The position numbers were made by a program, and so were the translations under genes. This document shows positions 1 to 9,181 of a stretch of 64,000 nt of DNA, one piece after another. The stretch is from DASVBE01 sp963770375. Lineage in GTDB: Bacteria > Actinomycetota > Actinomycetes > Streptosporangiales > Streptosporangiaceae. The notes under the pieces were generated by a model. That model made no database searches. It was given only the letters and a program-made list of their open reading frames with translations, and was not told the origin of the DNA. The DNA lies in contig CAVYPM010000022.1 in NCBI GenBank assembly GCA_963770375.1, positions 1 to 64,000 on the forward strand, read 5' to 3'. How positions within the stretch are numbered: position 1 is the first letter of the stretch; each line of letters starts with the position of its first letter.

Positions 1-1391
1 GGGACCAGGCCCGATCTGAACCGCATCATCGCCGAGCAGGAAGAGATCTTCGTCCGGCGCCAGCCCGGCTCCCGCGAACTGGCCAGCCGGGCCAGCCGCG
101 CGCTGGCCGGCGGGGTGGTCTCCAGCTGGCAGATCACCGCACCGCAGCCGGTCTGGCTGAGTCACGGCCTGGGTTCCAAGGTGTACGACGTGGACGGCAA
201 CGAGTACGTCGACCTGCACGGCGGGTATGGCGTGACGCTGGCCGGCCATGCACATCCGGCCATCGTGGAGGCGGTCCGCGCCCGGGCGGCCGGGGCACGC
301 ACTTTGCCCAGCCGACCGAGGACGCCCTGCTGGTCGCCGAGGAGCTAGCCCGCCGGTTCGGCTTGCCGCAGTGGCGGTTCGGCAATTCCGGCACCGAGGC
401 CACCATGGACGCCGTTCATCTGATGCGGTCCATCACCGGGCGGGACATGATCATCAAGGTGGAAGGCTGCTACCACGGCCACCACGACTCGGTCCAGGTG
501 TCGGTGATGCCCGAGCCGGACGAGGCGGGCCCGGAGGCCCGCCCGGCCTCGGCGCCGTCCAGCAGCGGCATCCCGGGCGCGATCACCCGGCTGACCCTCG
601 TCGCGACGTTCAACGACCTGGACAGCGTGGCCACGCTGCTGGAGGAGCACCCGGGCCAGATCGCCGGGATGATCCTCGAGCCGATCATGATGAACGCCGG
701 AATCATCATCCCCGAGCCCGGTTACCTCGCCGGGCTGCGGGACCTGCTGCACGCGCACGGCGCGCTGCTCGCCTTCGACGAGGTGAAGACCGGCTTCACC
801 ACCGGGCCGGGCGGGGTGACCGCGCTGTCTGGCGTGCAGCCTGACATCGTCTGCCTCGCCAAGTCGCTCGGCGGCGGCCTGCCCGTGGCCGCGGTGGGCG
901 GTACCGCCGAGGTGATGGAGCACGTCGCCAGCGGGGAGTACGAGATCATCGGCACGTTCAACGGCAACCCGCTCGGCATGGCCGCCGCGCGCGCGATGCT
1001 GTATGAGGTCGCCACCCCGCAGGCATACCGCAGGATCGAGGAACTGGGCACCCGCGCGGCCAGCGGGATCGGGCAGGCGATCGCTGCGACCGGGCTGGCC
1101 GCCCACGTGGTGTCGGCGGGGGCCAAGGGCTGCGTGATGTTCTCCCCGCAGCGGGTCCGCAACTACCGGGATTTCCTGTCCGTCGACAACCGGTACAGCC
1201 ACGCGCACTGGCTGTTCCAGCACAACGGCGGGGTCTTCCTGCCGCCGTGGGGGAAGATCGAGCAGTGGCTGATCTCCGTGCAGCATGGCGCAGCGGACAT
1301 CGACCGGCTGGTGACGAACTTCCGTGCGTTCGCCGCGGCGATCACTGATAATCCGGGGTTAGATCTTGCGCCCGGCGGCGGGCAGGAGTAG
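1..1391 (+). CDS. Class III (PLP-dependent) aminotransferase, glutamate-1-semialdehyde aminomutase-like; 5' partial, one frameshift
   Basis: The gene is open at the left edge; the first readable residues (GTRPDLNRIIAEQEEIF) lie near the usual N-terminus, so little is missing. Family marks are KVYDVDGNEYVDLHGGYG near residue 60, FGNSGTEATMDAVHLMR (cofactor phosphate region), FDEVKTGF and LAKSLGGGLP, which carries the lysine expected to bind PLP. The frame changes at about 288-294: 1-291 reads in one frame and HFAQPTEDALLVAEELARRF onward in another, explained by one missing base in the run gcggccgggg. Both sides are conserved, so a sequence error is more likely than a dead gene. It probably moves an amino group on an amino acid or omega-amine and sits just before the polyamine-type transporter. 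The substrate is unknown. Confidence 0.8.
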   Translation, partial: DQARSEPHHRRAGRDLRPAPARLPRTGQPGQPRAGRRGGLQLADHRTAAGLAESRPGFQGVRRGRQRVRRPARRVWRDAGRPCTSGHRGGGPRPGGRGTHFAQPTEDALLVAEELARRFGLPQWRFGNSGTEATMDAVHLMRSITGRDMIIKVEGCYHGHHDSVQVSVMPEPDEAGPEARPASAPSSSGIPGAITRLTLVATFNDLDSVATLLEEHPGQIAGMILEPIMMNAGIIIPEPGYLAGLRDLLHAHGALLAFDEVKTGFTTGPGGVTALSGVQPDIVCLAKSLGGGLPVAAVGGTAEVMEHVASGEYEIIGTFNGNPLGMAAARAMLYEVATPQAYRRIEELGTRAASGIGQAIAATGLAAHVVSAGAKGCVMFSPQRVRNYRDFLSVDNRYSHAHWLFQHNGGVFLPPWGKIEQWLISVQHGAADIDRLVTNFRAFAAAITDNPGLDLAPGGGQE

Positions 1392-1406
1392 AAGTTCCAA
1401 GGGATT

Positions 1407-1422
1407 GACCGAATGTTCAGTC
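1407..1422. promoter_or_regulatory. Palindromic operator, site 1 of 5 (TetR regulon)
   Basis: GACCGAATGTTCAGTC is an imperfect version of the palindrome GACTGAAC/GTTCAGTC found at four other places in the window. It lies about 95 bp before the substrate-binding protein start, in the 113-bp gap after the aminotransferase. A second inverted pair, TTGAC-N6-GTCAA, follows at 1453-1468. It is probably bound by one or both BetI-like TetR proteins encoded nearby; this is inferred from recurrence. Confidence 0.6.
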
Positions 1423-1516
1423 AGGGTCCAGGAGCTGTGGTACAAGGATCCATTGACCCGCCAGTCAAAGCAGGAGATCTCGAGCCGTCAAGACTTGGTG
1501 AAGGGTGTGGCCGGCA

Positions 1517-2849
1517 ATGGCAAGACATCCCAAGGAACGCCCAGCCTCGCACGAAGGTATGACCAGAAGGCAGCTCCTCAAGCGATCCGCGGCGGCTTCC
1601 CTCGCGTTGCCCGGGGCAGTGGCGTTCCTCGATGCATGCTCAAAGCCTGGCACCGTCACTTCCGCCAGCACACACGCAAACGGCCCTGGAGAGGGGACGT
1701 ACTGGCCGGCTGGCTCGCCCTATCCGCTGGCGCGGCAGGACTCGCCCGTGACGTGGAAGCTGTGGCGTGAGCCCATTAAGCCGGGCCTGGCGCCGGAGAA
1801 GGGGGCGACGCTTCAGATCTACAACTGGTCCGACTACATCTTCACGAAGGTGGTGAAGGAGTTCTGCGCGGCCTACAACTGCAAGTACCAGATCACCACG
1901 TTCAACAACATGGACGAGGGCCTGGCGAAGATGCGCACCGGGCAATTGCAGTTCGACGTTCTTCTTTCCGACCCCAGACGTCCTTGGCAAGCTCGTCACT
2001 AGCAAGCTGATTCAGCCGCTCAGCCACAGTTACATTCCGCACCTGGTCTCCGACGTCTGGGAAACCTACCAGAACCCGTTCTACGACCAGCGCTGGCATT
2101 ACACGGTCCCGTACACTGCGTACACGACGGGGATCGGATACCGGCGTGACCTCATCCCCGACGCTCAGATCCGCGGCATGCCGAACCCCTATGAGATCTT
2201 CTGGGACACCAAGTTCAAGGGCAAGGTCGGGATTTATGATGATTACCGCGAAGCCATCTCCATGGCTTTGCTGAAGAACGGCATCACCGACCTGAACACC
2301 GGGAACCCGAAGAACATCAACGAAGCGCAGAAGACGCTGACATCGCTGATTAACGCGGTGAACGTGCGGACCAGCACTAACGGTGTCTACATCGGCATCC
2401 CGAAGGGCACCTACGACATCCATCAGGCCTGGTCGGGAGACATTACGGCGGCCTGGCAGTACACGCCGACGCAGAACATGAAGACGTGGCAGACGCTCGG
2501 GTACTGGTTCCCTTCGAGCCGCAAGGGCACCGTCTTCAACGACACAATCACTATTCCCGCCAATGCGCAGAACCCGGTGCTGGCGCATCACTTCCTTGAC
2601 TGGATGATGACGTACAAGAATTCGATGCTAAATTTCTCCTGGAATGGGTATCAGCCGCCGCAGCGAAAGGCGGATCCCGCGACGCTCACCACGACCAAGA
2701 GCTACTACGGAGAGCCGTACGTATTCCCGTGGCTGTCTGACGCGGTGGTGCGCGAGAGCGACTTCCACACCGGGTACTTCGAAGAGGAGCTCACGCCCCA
2801 GGTAGATCAGCTGTGGCACAACGCATGGCAGGCGTTCAATAGTGCCTGA
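1517..2849 (+). CDS. ABC transporter substrate-binding lipoprotein, PotD-like (spermidine/putrescine type); one frameshift
   Basis: Periplasmic-type binding protein for a PotABCD importer. A twin-arginine signal (RRQLLKRSAAAS) runs into a lipobox ending LDAC, so it should be exported folded and lipid-anchored outside the membrane. The mature part opens with LQIYNWSDYI, typical of PotD-like proteins. The ATG at 1517 is preferred because GAAGGG lies 11 bases upstream; the ATG at 1559 has its AAGG almost touching the start. The frame changes near 1961-1967: 1505-1966 reads to FDVL, then FPTPDVLGKLVTSKLIQP and the rest read one base over, as if the run cttcttt held one extra base. The end overlaps the first permease by 8 bases. 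Base composition is visibly less G+C-rich than the neighbours. Confidence 0.85.
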
Positions 2850-3804
2850 CCGGCCGGCCTCTCAGCCTCGCCGCCGGGTAAAGATCCTGCCACGGAAGCA
2901 GCCGCGCAATGAGGCCTCGGGGGCATGGCATCCGCGCTGGTACTGGCCGGGGTTCGCGCTGCCTGGCACGCTGTGGATGCTGATACTCTTCGCGCTGCCG
3001 TTCTATGTGGTCGTCTCGATCGCATTCGGCACGGTCGATCCGGTCTTCCAGAGCCCGCTGCCCGTGTACGAGCCATGGTGGTGGACGAAGAGGTATCTGC
3101 TGGAGGAGTGGCACCTCGTCACCGGCCAATTCCGGGCTGCGGAGGTGCGCACGCTCGTCTATGTCGTCCTGGCGACCGCTATCTGCTTGGTGATTGCCTA
3201 CGCGGTCGCGTACTACGTCGCCAGGTTCGGAGGCAAGAGAAAGGGGCTCTTCCTGGCGCTCCTGATCGCGCCGTTCTTCATCAGCTACCTGATGCGGATG
3301 CTGTCCTGGGTCGAGCTCCTGCAGCCAAACGGCTATGTGAACAGCCTGCTGACGTTCCTTCACATCACGCCGCATCCGGTCAACTGGCTCGCCGGGGTGC
3401 CGTTCACCGTCGTGATGGGCCTCGTGTACGGCTATATCCCATACATGATCTTGCCGCTCTACGGGTTCCTCGACCGGATCGACCAGAGCCACCTCGAGGC
3501 AGGGCGTGATCTCGGGGCAAACCCGTTCTCGACGTTCGTACGGGTGACCCTGCCGCTGTCGAAGCCAGCGATTCTGGCCAGTCTGGTGATCGTCACACTA
3601 CCCATGTTCGGCGACTACTACACGAACAACCTGCTCTCGGGCTCCCCGAAGACCACGATGTTCGGGAATCTGCTCGATAACTCCATGGAGTCGACCGGTC
3701 AGGGCCCGGAGGCGGCCGTCCTGGTCCTGTTCCTGGTCCTGTTCCTGATGATCCCGATGCTGTACTACATGCGCGAAACCGCGAAGGCGCAGAGGAACCA
3801 ATGA
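2842..3804 (+). CDS. ABC transporter permease, PotB-like
   Basis: A 320-residue inner membrane protein with about six membrane spans, the first at FALPGTLWMLILFALPFYVV. The EAA loop that contacts the ATPase is present as EAGRDLGANPFSTFVRVTLP at about residues 220-240. The GTG start lies inside the end of the binding-protein gene (8-base overlap) and the stop overlaps the next start as ATGA, so these genes are translationally coupled. It should form the channel together with the next permease. The substrate class (polyamine or other small cation) is inferred from family only. Confidence 0.9.
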   Translation: MPDRPASQPRRRVKILPRKQPRNEASGAWHPRWYWPGFALPGTLWMLILFALPFYVVVSIAFGTVDPVFQSPLPVYEPWWWTKRYLLEEWHLVTGQFRAAEVRTLVYVVLATAICLVIAYAVAYYVARFGGKRKGLFLALLIAPFFISYLMRMLSWVELLQPNGYVNSLLTFLHITPHPVNWLAGVPFTVVMGLVYGYIPYMILPLYGFLDRIDQSHLEAGRDLGANPFSTFVRVTLPLSKPAILASLVIVTLPMFGDYYTNNLLSGSPKTTMFGNLLDNSMESTGQGPEAAVLVLFLVLFLMIPMLYYMRETAKAQRNQ

Positions 3805-4763
3805 GTGAGACGGTTAGTCAGCGGCCCTCAGTCGGTCACCGGGGGGAGGGACCTGTCGCCCTGCCACCCTCCAGGAGCACCAGAACGCCGCTGGGATGGT
3901 GGCGAAACCCCTGGCGCCGGCCGTACATCATTGCCACCGTTACCTGGATGTACCTCGCGTGGTCCCTGCTGCCAGTCCTGATAGCCATTGGGATCTCGTT
4001 CAGCGCAGGACGATCGAACGCCGTCTGGCAAGGATTCTCCACCCAGTGGTGGTGGGGACACCCTGCATCCGACCCATCCGGGGCGCTGCTCGTTAGCCCG
4101 GAACTGCACGCGGCGCTGATCCAGAGCCTGCGCCTATCGTTCCTCACCATGTTTATAGCGGTGCCTATCGGCGTGGCTTTCGCGATCGGCATATCCCGCT
4201 GGCGCGGGCCGGCGCCGGCCGGCGCCAACTTCCTTATGCTGTTCTCATTCGTGATACCCGAGATCATCATCGGGATATCCATGTTCCTGTTCTTCACCTA
4301 CTTGCTGAAGTTCGTGCATCTCGGGACAGGTGCTCAGCTGCTCTCCCTGGTGACCTACCAGGTCTCCTACCCGGTAATCATCGTCCGGGCCCGCATGCTA
4401 TCGATCGGCAAGCAATACGAGGAAGCGGCGACGGATCTTGGCGCCTCCCCGACCCAGGCCGTCCGCAGAGTCTTGCTGCCCCTGCTGTACCCCGCAATCC
4501 TGGTCAGCTACGTCCTGGTGTTCGCCGACACGATCGACGACTTCATCACCGTCCGGTATCTGTCCGGTGGCGCCAGCACTGAACCGCTGTCGGTGAAGAT
4601 CTACAACTTTTCGCGAGGGTCGCTCACGCCGGCTATCAACGCCGCCGCTACCTTCCTTCTGTTCTCGACGCTCGTGATCGCTGTCATCGGGGTGTTTCTG
4701 TATCGTCGAATCACGAACGGTCAACGGGGCCAGACGAAGGAAATGACTGACTACCTGACCTGA
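3801..4763 (+). CDS. ABC transporter permease, PotC-like
   Basis: A 320-residue second permease of the same importer. It has a roughly 45-residue cytoplasmic N-terminus, then six predicted spans; the EAA loop reads EEAATDLGASPTQAVRRVLLP near residue 213. Start overlaps the previous stop (ATGA). Its C-terminal part (PLSVKIYNFSRG, then PAINAAATFLLFSTLVI) is the best internal comparison for the orphan permease tail at 6963-7193. The operon holds no ATPase; the closest one is encoded tail-to-tail at 4895-6031. Confidence 0.9.
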   Translation: MSETVSQRPSVGHRGEGPVALPPSRSTRTPLGWWRNPWRRPYIIATVTWMYLAWSLLPVLIAIGISFSAGRSNAVWQGFSTQWWWGHPASDPSGALLVSPELHAALIQSLRLSFLTMFIAVPIGVAFAIGISRWRGPAPAGANFLMLFSFVIPEIIIGISMFLFFTYLLKFVHLGTGAQLLSLVTYQVSYPVIIVRARMLSIGKQYEEAATDLGASPTQAVRRVLLPLLYPAILVSYVLVFADTIDDFITVRYLSGGASTEPLSVKIYNFSRGSLTPAINAAATFLLFSTLVIAVIGVFLYRRITNGQRGQTKEMTDYLT

Positions 4764-4783
4764 GGTCCCTGGAGGCACCTCAG
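4760..4783 (+). terminator. Weak hairpin after the permease operon
   Basis: CTGAGGT-N10-ACCTCAG forms a 7-bp stem at the stop codon of the PotC-like gene, between two convergent genes. There is no run of T after it, so termination is only a possibility. Confidence 0.35.
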
Positions 4784-4894
4784 TGATCACAGGGTGGAGA
4801 CGCCATCGCTGGGCTGTAGTGCGGCTGCCGCGGCTCGGCGGCCCTGCATCGGAAGCGCCCTCACTAAGCGCCGGTTCACAGCGTGTCCTGGTTC

Positions 4895-6031
4895 TTACCG
4901 TTGCGCCAGTTCGCCATCCTGATGACCGGAGGAAGCGAATGGCGCCTTTTCCTCGCTGGTAACTTCGGTGTCGTCGGCGAGCACCCGGATCGCGTCGGTG
5001 GGCAGATGGACGCTCACGGCGGTTCCCTGCTGCCAGGGCGGGTCTCCGCCACGGTTCTGGATGTAGACCTGCAGGGTCTCGCCATGCGCTAGGTGAACGA
5101 GGACCTGGATGATGGAGCCCACGTAGAGCACGCGCTCGACCATACCCGGGATCCGGTTGTCGCCCGGGGTCCCCTGATCCTCGAGCTGAACCCGCTCGGG
5201 CCGGATCACGACTCTCATCGGTCCCCGGGCGCTCAAGTCACCACGGGTGGCCGTGAACGGGAAATCACCCAGGCGTAGCCTTCCTCCGCCGTCCCCCAGT
5301 GCCGACATCAGGTTGGACACCCCGAGGAAGTCGGCCACGTATGCGGTGGACGGCTCTTCGTAGACCTCAGCCGGACTGCCAATTTGCTGGATCCTGCCAT
5401 TCGACATCACGGCCAGGCGGTCGGACATAGTGAGCGCCTCCTCCTGATCGTGGGTCACATAAATAAATGTGATCCCGACCGTTTCCTGGAGGGCCTTAAG
5501 CTCTATCTGCAGGGCCTTCCGCAGCTTCGCGTCCAGGGCCCCCAACGGCTCATCAAGCAGTAGAACCGACGGGTTCAGAACAAGGGCCCGAGCCAGGGCC
5601 ACCCGCTGCTGCTGCCCTCCAGAGAGCTGGCTGGGCCGACGCTTCTCAAGCCCCTCCAGCTGCACCAACGCGAGCGCCTCACGGACCTTCGTGGCCGCCT
5701 CGGATTTGGAGATGTGCTTATACCGGAGCCCGAACGCCACGTTGTCGAATACCGATAGGAATGGAAAGAGCGCATAGCTCTGGAACACCGTGTTCACGTT
5801 CCGGTGGTGCGGCGGCGTACGTGCCACGTCCCGGCCATCGAGGAGAATACGCCCCGCGGTGGGTTGCTCGAAACCCGCGATGAGCCGAAGCGTCGTGGTT
5901 TTCCCGCACCCCGAGGGGCCCAACAGGGAGAAGAACTCCCCTTCGGGGACGTGCAAGTCGATTCCGTCGACAGCGGTGGAGTCGCCGAACCGCTTCACCA
6001 ACTCGATCAGCTGGACATCGCCACCGGACAC
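4895..6031 (-). CDS. ABC transporter ATP-binding protein, PotA-like (copy 1)
   Basis: A 378-residue ATPase that would power the importer encoded convergently at 1517-4763. It shows Walker A GPSGCGKTT (about residue 38), Q-loop FQSYALFPF, signature LSGGQQQRVALARAL, Walker B LLLDEPLGALD and switch THDQEEALTMSDR. A C-terminal TOBE-type regulatory domain follows (VVIRPERVQLED and on). It is closely related to the PotA-like protein at 29847-30992 and shares its setting: both lie directly downstream of a BetI-like TetR gene on the same strand. The gap to the TetR gene here is 89 bp. Confidence 0.92.
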   Translation of the reverse strand: MSGGDVQLIELVKRFGDSTAVDGIDLHVPEGEFFSLLGPSGCGKTTTLRLIAGFEQPTAGRILLDGRDVARTPPHHRNVNTVFQSYALFPFLSVFDNVAFGLRYKHISKSEAATKVREALALVQLEGLEKRRPSQLSGGQQQRVALARALVLNPSVLLLDEPLGALDAKLRKALQIELKALQETVGITFIYVTHDQEEALTMSDRLAVMSNGRIQQIGSPAEVYEEPSTAYVADFLGVSNLMSALGDGGGRLRLGDFPFTATRGDLSARGPMRVVIRPERVQLEDQGTPGDNRIPGMVERVLYVGSIIQVLVHLAHGETLQVYIQNRGGDPPWQQGTAVSVHLPTDAIRVLADDTEVTSEEKAPFASSGHQDGELAQR

Positions 6032-6120
6032 TGCCGTCCTCCGATCACGCTCAGGCCCGCACCGGCCTTCGACTTCGACCTGAACCGGTACACGTCCTCG
6101 ACGCGTCCTCCGGCCACCGG

Positions 6121-6734
6121 CTACCTCCTGCTCAGTTGCGGCCGCGCCGCCGGGCTCCAGGGGAATCCGAGCTGGCCGGACGCGTACTTCATCGACAACT
6201 CGAACGCGCGGGCCGGGGTCACCTGCGGATCCTCCAGCGCGATCGGCACTGCGAACCCGTCCAGCAGGGCAGACAGCCTAACCGCAAACCCCTCGGCGCC
6301 GACCGCGGCGAACTCGCCGGCGTCCTGCCCGGCCTGCACCAGCGACCGGATCATCTCCCGCCACCGCTCGTCGAACTTCTGCCGGACCGCGGCCACCCCG
6401 GGGTTGCGGGCGGACTGGGCCCATAGGTCCAGCCAGAGCAGCCACAGGTTCGGGTCGATGTCATCTTCGGGCAGACAGGTCATGGCGATGAGCTCCTCGA
6501 GCCGCCCGGCCGCGGTGCCGATCGCCGCCATCCGCTGGTGCCGCCGTACCAGGTCTTCCGAGTAGCGGATCGCCTCGGTCAGCAGCTGGTCCTTGGTCTT
6601 GAAGTAGTAGATGACCAGCGCCGGGCTGGCGCCCGCCCGCTCGGCCACGTCGGCGATTCGGGTGTCGGCATAGCCGCGCTCGACGATGACCTCAGCGCAG
6701 CCTGCAGCATCTGCTCACGGCGCTGGTCGGCCAT
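6121..6734 (-). CDS. TetR/AcrR-family regulator, BetI-like (copy 1); one frameshift
   Basis: DNA-binding repressor candidate. The N-terminal HTH starts MADQRREQMLQAAL, then the frame changes at about 6691-6694 (one missing G would restore EVIVERGYADTRIADVAERAG). The rest reads SPALVIYYFKTKDQLLTEAIRYSE, followed by a ligand domain with LWLLWLDLWAQSARNP. The ATG at 6734 has a strong GGGGAAGGG before it. It closely matches the TetR at 31000-31749, so the two are paralogues. The palindrome at 6956-6971 lies about 220 bp upstream and is a likely autoregulatory site. The break is probably a sequence error, because both halves are conserved. Confidence 0.82.
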
Positions 6735-6955
6735 CCCTTCCCCGCCGGGCGGCCGGTTCACCCGGCCGTCCCCGCGTCGCCGGACTGCCCTTACCTTCAC
6801 CCGGAGATTCCCGCCGCCCGTATGCTCCGTTATCCGGCCATCCTCGTCCGTCCAGCGCGGGCATGCCAGCGCCGTGCAGCCAGCGTGTGCCCGCGCCCCT
6901 TGCCGGGGCGTCTCCATGCCCGCGCTCCCTTGCGGGAAAGCTTAGCAGGCTCCTA

Positions 6956-6971
6956 GACTGAACATTCAGTC
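6956..6971. promoter_or_regulatory. Palindromic operator, site 2 of 5
   Basis: GACTGAACATTCAGTC, a near-perfect 16-bp palindrome between the leftward TetR gene and the rightward permease remnant. It matches the sites at 31797, 37824 and 40812. The 220 bp between it and the TetR start (6735-6955) hold no gene I can support. Confidence 0.7.
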
Positions 6972-7193
6972 AATCTGTCATCCGAGCACCCCGCGATCAG
7001 CGTGCCGATGTCGGTGATCATCTACTCCACGCAGCACGGCGGCAACGGCGGCCCGGCGCTGAACGCGCTGGCCACGATCATGCTGCTGCTGTCGTTCGTG
7101 GTCGCCGGGCTAGGCTTCCTGGGCTACCGGTGGCTGAGCCGCGGCGAGCGGATCGACCGCCAGGCCGCCCTCACCACCATCGCCGGCGCCTGA
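6963..7193 (+). pseudogene. C-terminal remnant of a PotC-like ABC permease
   Basis: The frame reads VPMSVIIYSTQHGGNGG then PALNALATIMLLLSFVV and ends YRWLSRGERIDRQ, which lines up with the last 60 or so residues of the PotC-like protein at 3801-4763. Only the final membrane span and tail are left. The frame runs in from an operator palindrome with no room for the other five spans, and its last 84 bases overlap an antisense hydrolase gene. I read it as the scar of a lost transporter operon. A separate small membrane protein (63 residues from 7002) is possible but less likely. Confidence 0.6.
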
Positions 7194-7940
7194 CCGGTAC
7201 TCCGCCCAGGCCATCGCGACCAGCGCGGGAACCAGGTCGGTAGACCGGCGCACCACCCACGCGGTGCCCTTGGTGGCCAGCCAGCCCGCCACCGCCAGCC
7301 TGCCCGGCGGCGGGTTCTCCGGGTCCGCGGACGGCTCCGCGCCGACCGGGTGCCCGGCCTCGGCCAGCAGGCCGTGGAACCGGCGGGCCACGTGCCGGTG
7401 CCCGCGCTCGCTCGGGTGCAGCCGGTCCGCCGCCCACATCTGCCGGTCGTAGGTCTGCGGGTCGCGGGCCGCGTCGAAGTGCACGGTGCCGTGCCGCGCG
7501 TGCAGCCCGTCCATCACCGCGTTGATCTCGCGCGCCCGCCGGGCCAGCGGCCGGGCCAGCACCCCCGGGATGCCGAGCATCTGCCCCGGGTCGGGCAGCC
7601 GCATGGTCAGCACGGTGGCGCCCGCCGCGTGCAGCGAGCCGACCGTGCGGGTGGCCGCGGCGGCGAACGCGTCCAGGCTGAAGTCGGCGCGCAGCGTGTC
7701 GTTGATCCCGATGACCAGGCTGGCCAGGTCAGGGCGTAGCGCCAGCGCGGCCGGCAGCTGGTCCTGCTCGACGTCGGCCATCCGGGCCCCGCTGGTGGCC
7801 AGGATGTGCAGCCGCGGTTCCGGCAGCCCGTCCGCGAGCAGCGCCGCCCAGCCGCGCCAGCCGCGCCGGCCCCCGCTCCGGCCGGCCGGGTCGCCGATGC
7901 CGAGCGTGATCGAGTCGCCCAGGGCCGCGAACGTGGTCAT
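7110..7940 (-). CDS. SGNH/GDSL-family hydrolase
   Basis: A 276-residue esterase/lipase-type hydrolase. Block I is FAALGDSITLGIGDP (nucleophile serine in GDS), block III holds GINDTLR, and the C-terminal catalytic pair is DRLHPSERGHRH. No signal peptide is seen, so it probably acts inside the cell. Its ATG overlaps the stop of the upstream glycosyltransferase (7937-7940), so the two are probably co-translated. A glycosyltransferase-hydrolase pair suggests a glycolipid or acylated glycan substrate, but that is inference. The last 30 or so residues run over the permease remnant on the other strand and may be longer than in relatives. Confidence 0.85.
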   Translation of the reverse strand: MTTFAALGDSITLGIGDPAGRSGGRRGWRGWAALLADGLPEPRLHILATSGARMADVEQDQLPAALALRPDLASLVIGINDTLRADFSLDAFAAAATRTVGSLHAAGATVLTMRLPDPGQMLGIPGVLARPLARRAREINAVMDGLHARHGTVHFDAARDPQTYDRQMWAADRLHPSERGHRHVARRFHGLLAEAGHPVGAEPSADPENPPPGRLAVAGWLATKGTAWVVRRSTDLVPALVAMAWAEYRSGAGDGGEGGLAVDPLAAAQPPVAQEA

Positions 7941-9082
7941 GCCGCTATCCGGTCCGTCACCGGCTGGGCCGCCAGCACCGCGTCGTAGTGGCCGATCAGC
8001 TCGTCGCACAGGGCCGGCCAGGTGCGGCCGGTCATCGCCCGGCGGGCCGCCGCGGACTGCGCGGCGCGCAGCGCGGGGTCCGCGGCCAGCCGGGCCACCC
8101 CGGCGGCCAGCGCCGCCGGATCGCCCGGCGCGACCAGAAACCCGGTTACCCCGTCCTGGACCAGGTCGGCCGGCCCGCCCGCGGCGGGCGCGACCACCGG
8201 CAGGCCGCTCGCCGCGGCCTCCTGGATGGTCTGGCCGAAGGTGTCGTGCGGTCCACTGTGCACGAACACGTCCAGGCTGGCGTAGATCCGGGCCAGCTCT
8301 TCCCCGCAGCGCTGGCCGAGGTAGACCGCGCCGGGCACGGCCCGGCGGATCGCCGCCTCGGCCGGGCCGCTGCCGGTGATCACCAGCCGCACCCCGGGCA
8401 GCCCGGCGACCTGGGCCAGCAGGTCGACCCGCTTCTCCGCGGCCAGCCGGCCCACGTAGCCGACCAGCAGCTCGCCGCCGGGCGCCAGCCGGGTGCGCAG
8501 CGCCGGGTCCCGCTTCGCCGGGTCGAACCGGGCGCTGTCCACCCCGCGGGCCCACAGCCAGACCCGCTGCACGCCGTGCGTGCGCAGCTCGGCGGCGGTC
8601 TGCCGGCACGGCGCCAGCGTCCGGGCCGCGGCGTTGTGGATCCGGCGCAGCAGCCGCCAGCAGATCCGCTGGCCGGCCGGGCCGGTGTGGTACGACCGGG
8701 CGTAGGCCGGCAGGTCGGTGGCGTACACCGCCACCGACGGAAGGCCGAGCCGACGGGCGGCCGCGCCCCCGCTGGCGCCCAGCACGAACGGCCCGGCCAG
8801 ATGCACCAGGTCGGCGCGGTGCCGGGCCACCGCCTCGTGCACGTGCCGCCCGGGCAGGCCGACCCGGAACCCGGGATACAGGCCGGCCAGCGGCAGCGAC
8901 GGCACCCGGACGACAGGGAAACAGAAACCGGCGTCGGGCCGCTCCTCGCCGCTGGCCGGCTCGGGAGCGATGACCAGCGGCTGGTGGCCCCTGGCCAGCA
9001 GATGCTCGGCGACCCTGACCGCGGTATGCGCGACGCCGTTGACCGCGGGCGGGAAGGACTCCGTGACATACGCGACTCGCAC
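7937..9082 (-). CDS. Glycosyltransferase family 4, MgtA/PimB-like (GDP-mannose type)
   Basis: A 381-residue GT-B enzyme. The N-terminus MRVAYVTESFPPAVNGVAHT is the classic start of actinobacterial alpha-mannosyltransferases acting on phosphatidylinositol mannosides or glucuronosyl diacylglycerol. The C-terminal nucleotide-sugar site carries the E-x7-E signature in HDTFGQTIQEAAASGLPVV near residue 285. No membrane span is seen, so it should act at the inner face of the membrane. It is first in a two-gene unit with the SGNH hydrolase. The exact lipid acceptor cannot be told from sequence. Confidence 0.85.
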   Translation of the reverse strand: MRVAYVTESFPPAVNGVAHTAVRVAEHLLARGHQPLVIAPEPASGEERPDAGFCFPVVRVPSLPLAGLYPGFRVGLPGRHVHEAVARHRADLVHLAGPFVLGASGGAAARRLGLPSVAVYATDLPAYARSYHTGPAGQRICWRLLRRIHNAAARTLAPCRQTAAELRTHGVQRVWLWARGVDSARFDPAKRDPALRTRLAPGGELLVGYVGRLAAEKRVDLLAQVAGLPGVRLVITGSGPAEAAIRRAVPGAVYLGQRCGEELARIYASLDVFVHSGPHDTFGQTIQEAAASGLPVVAPAAGGPADLVQDGVTGFLVAPGDPAALAAGVARLAADPALRAAQSAAARRAMTGRTWPALCDELIGHYDAVLAAQPVTDRIAA

Positions 9083-9181
9083 GGACTAACCGTCTGACAT
9101 CCGCCTTGCGCGGACGGGTCGCCCGCCGTGACGGCTGGTCAAACCTTGGATGACATCTGGGATGAATTATTACGGTGGTGG

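Noticed and set aside
345..1286. Long leftward open frame inside the aminotransferase gene
   Set aside because: Shadow of the real gene in G+C-rich DNA; His/Arg/Gly-rich with no domain.
6735..6955. Extra gene upstream of tetR copy 1
   Set aside because: The frames here are extensions of the tetR frame or shadows; no start with a ribosome site and no domain.
7110..8609. 499-residue leftward frame joining the hydrolase to upstream sequence
   Set aside because: Only the part from 7940 is a real protein; the upstream part is an out-of-frame reading of the glycosyltransferase gene.
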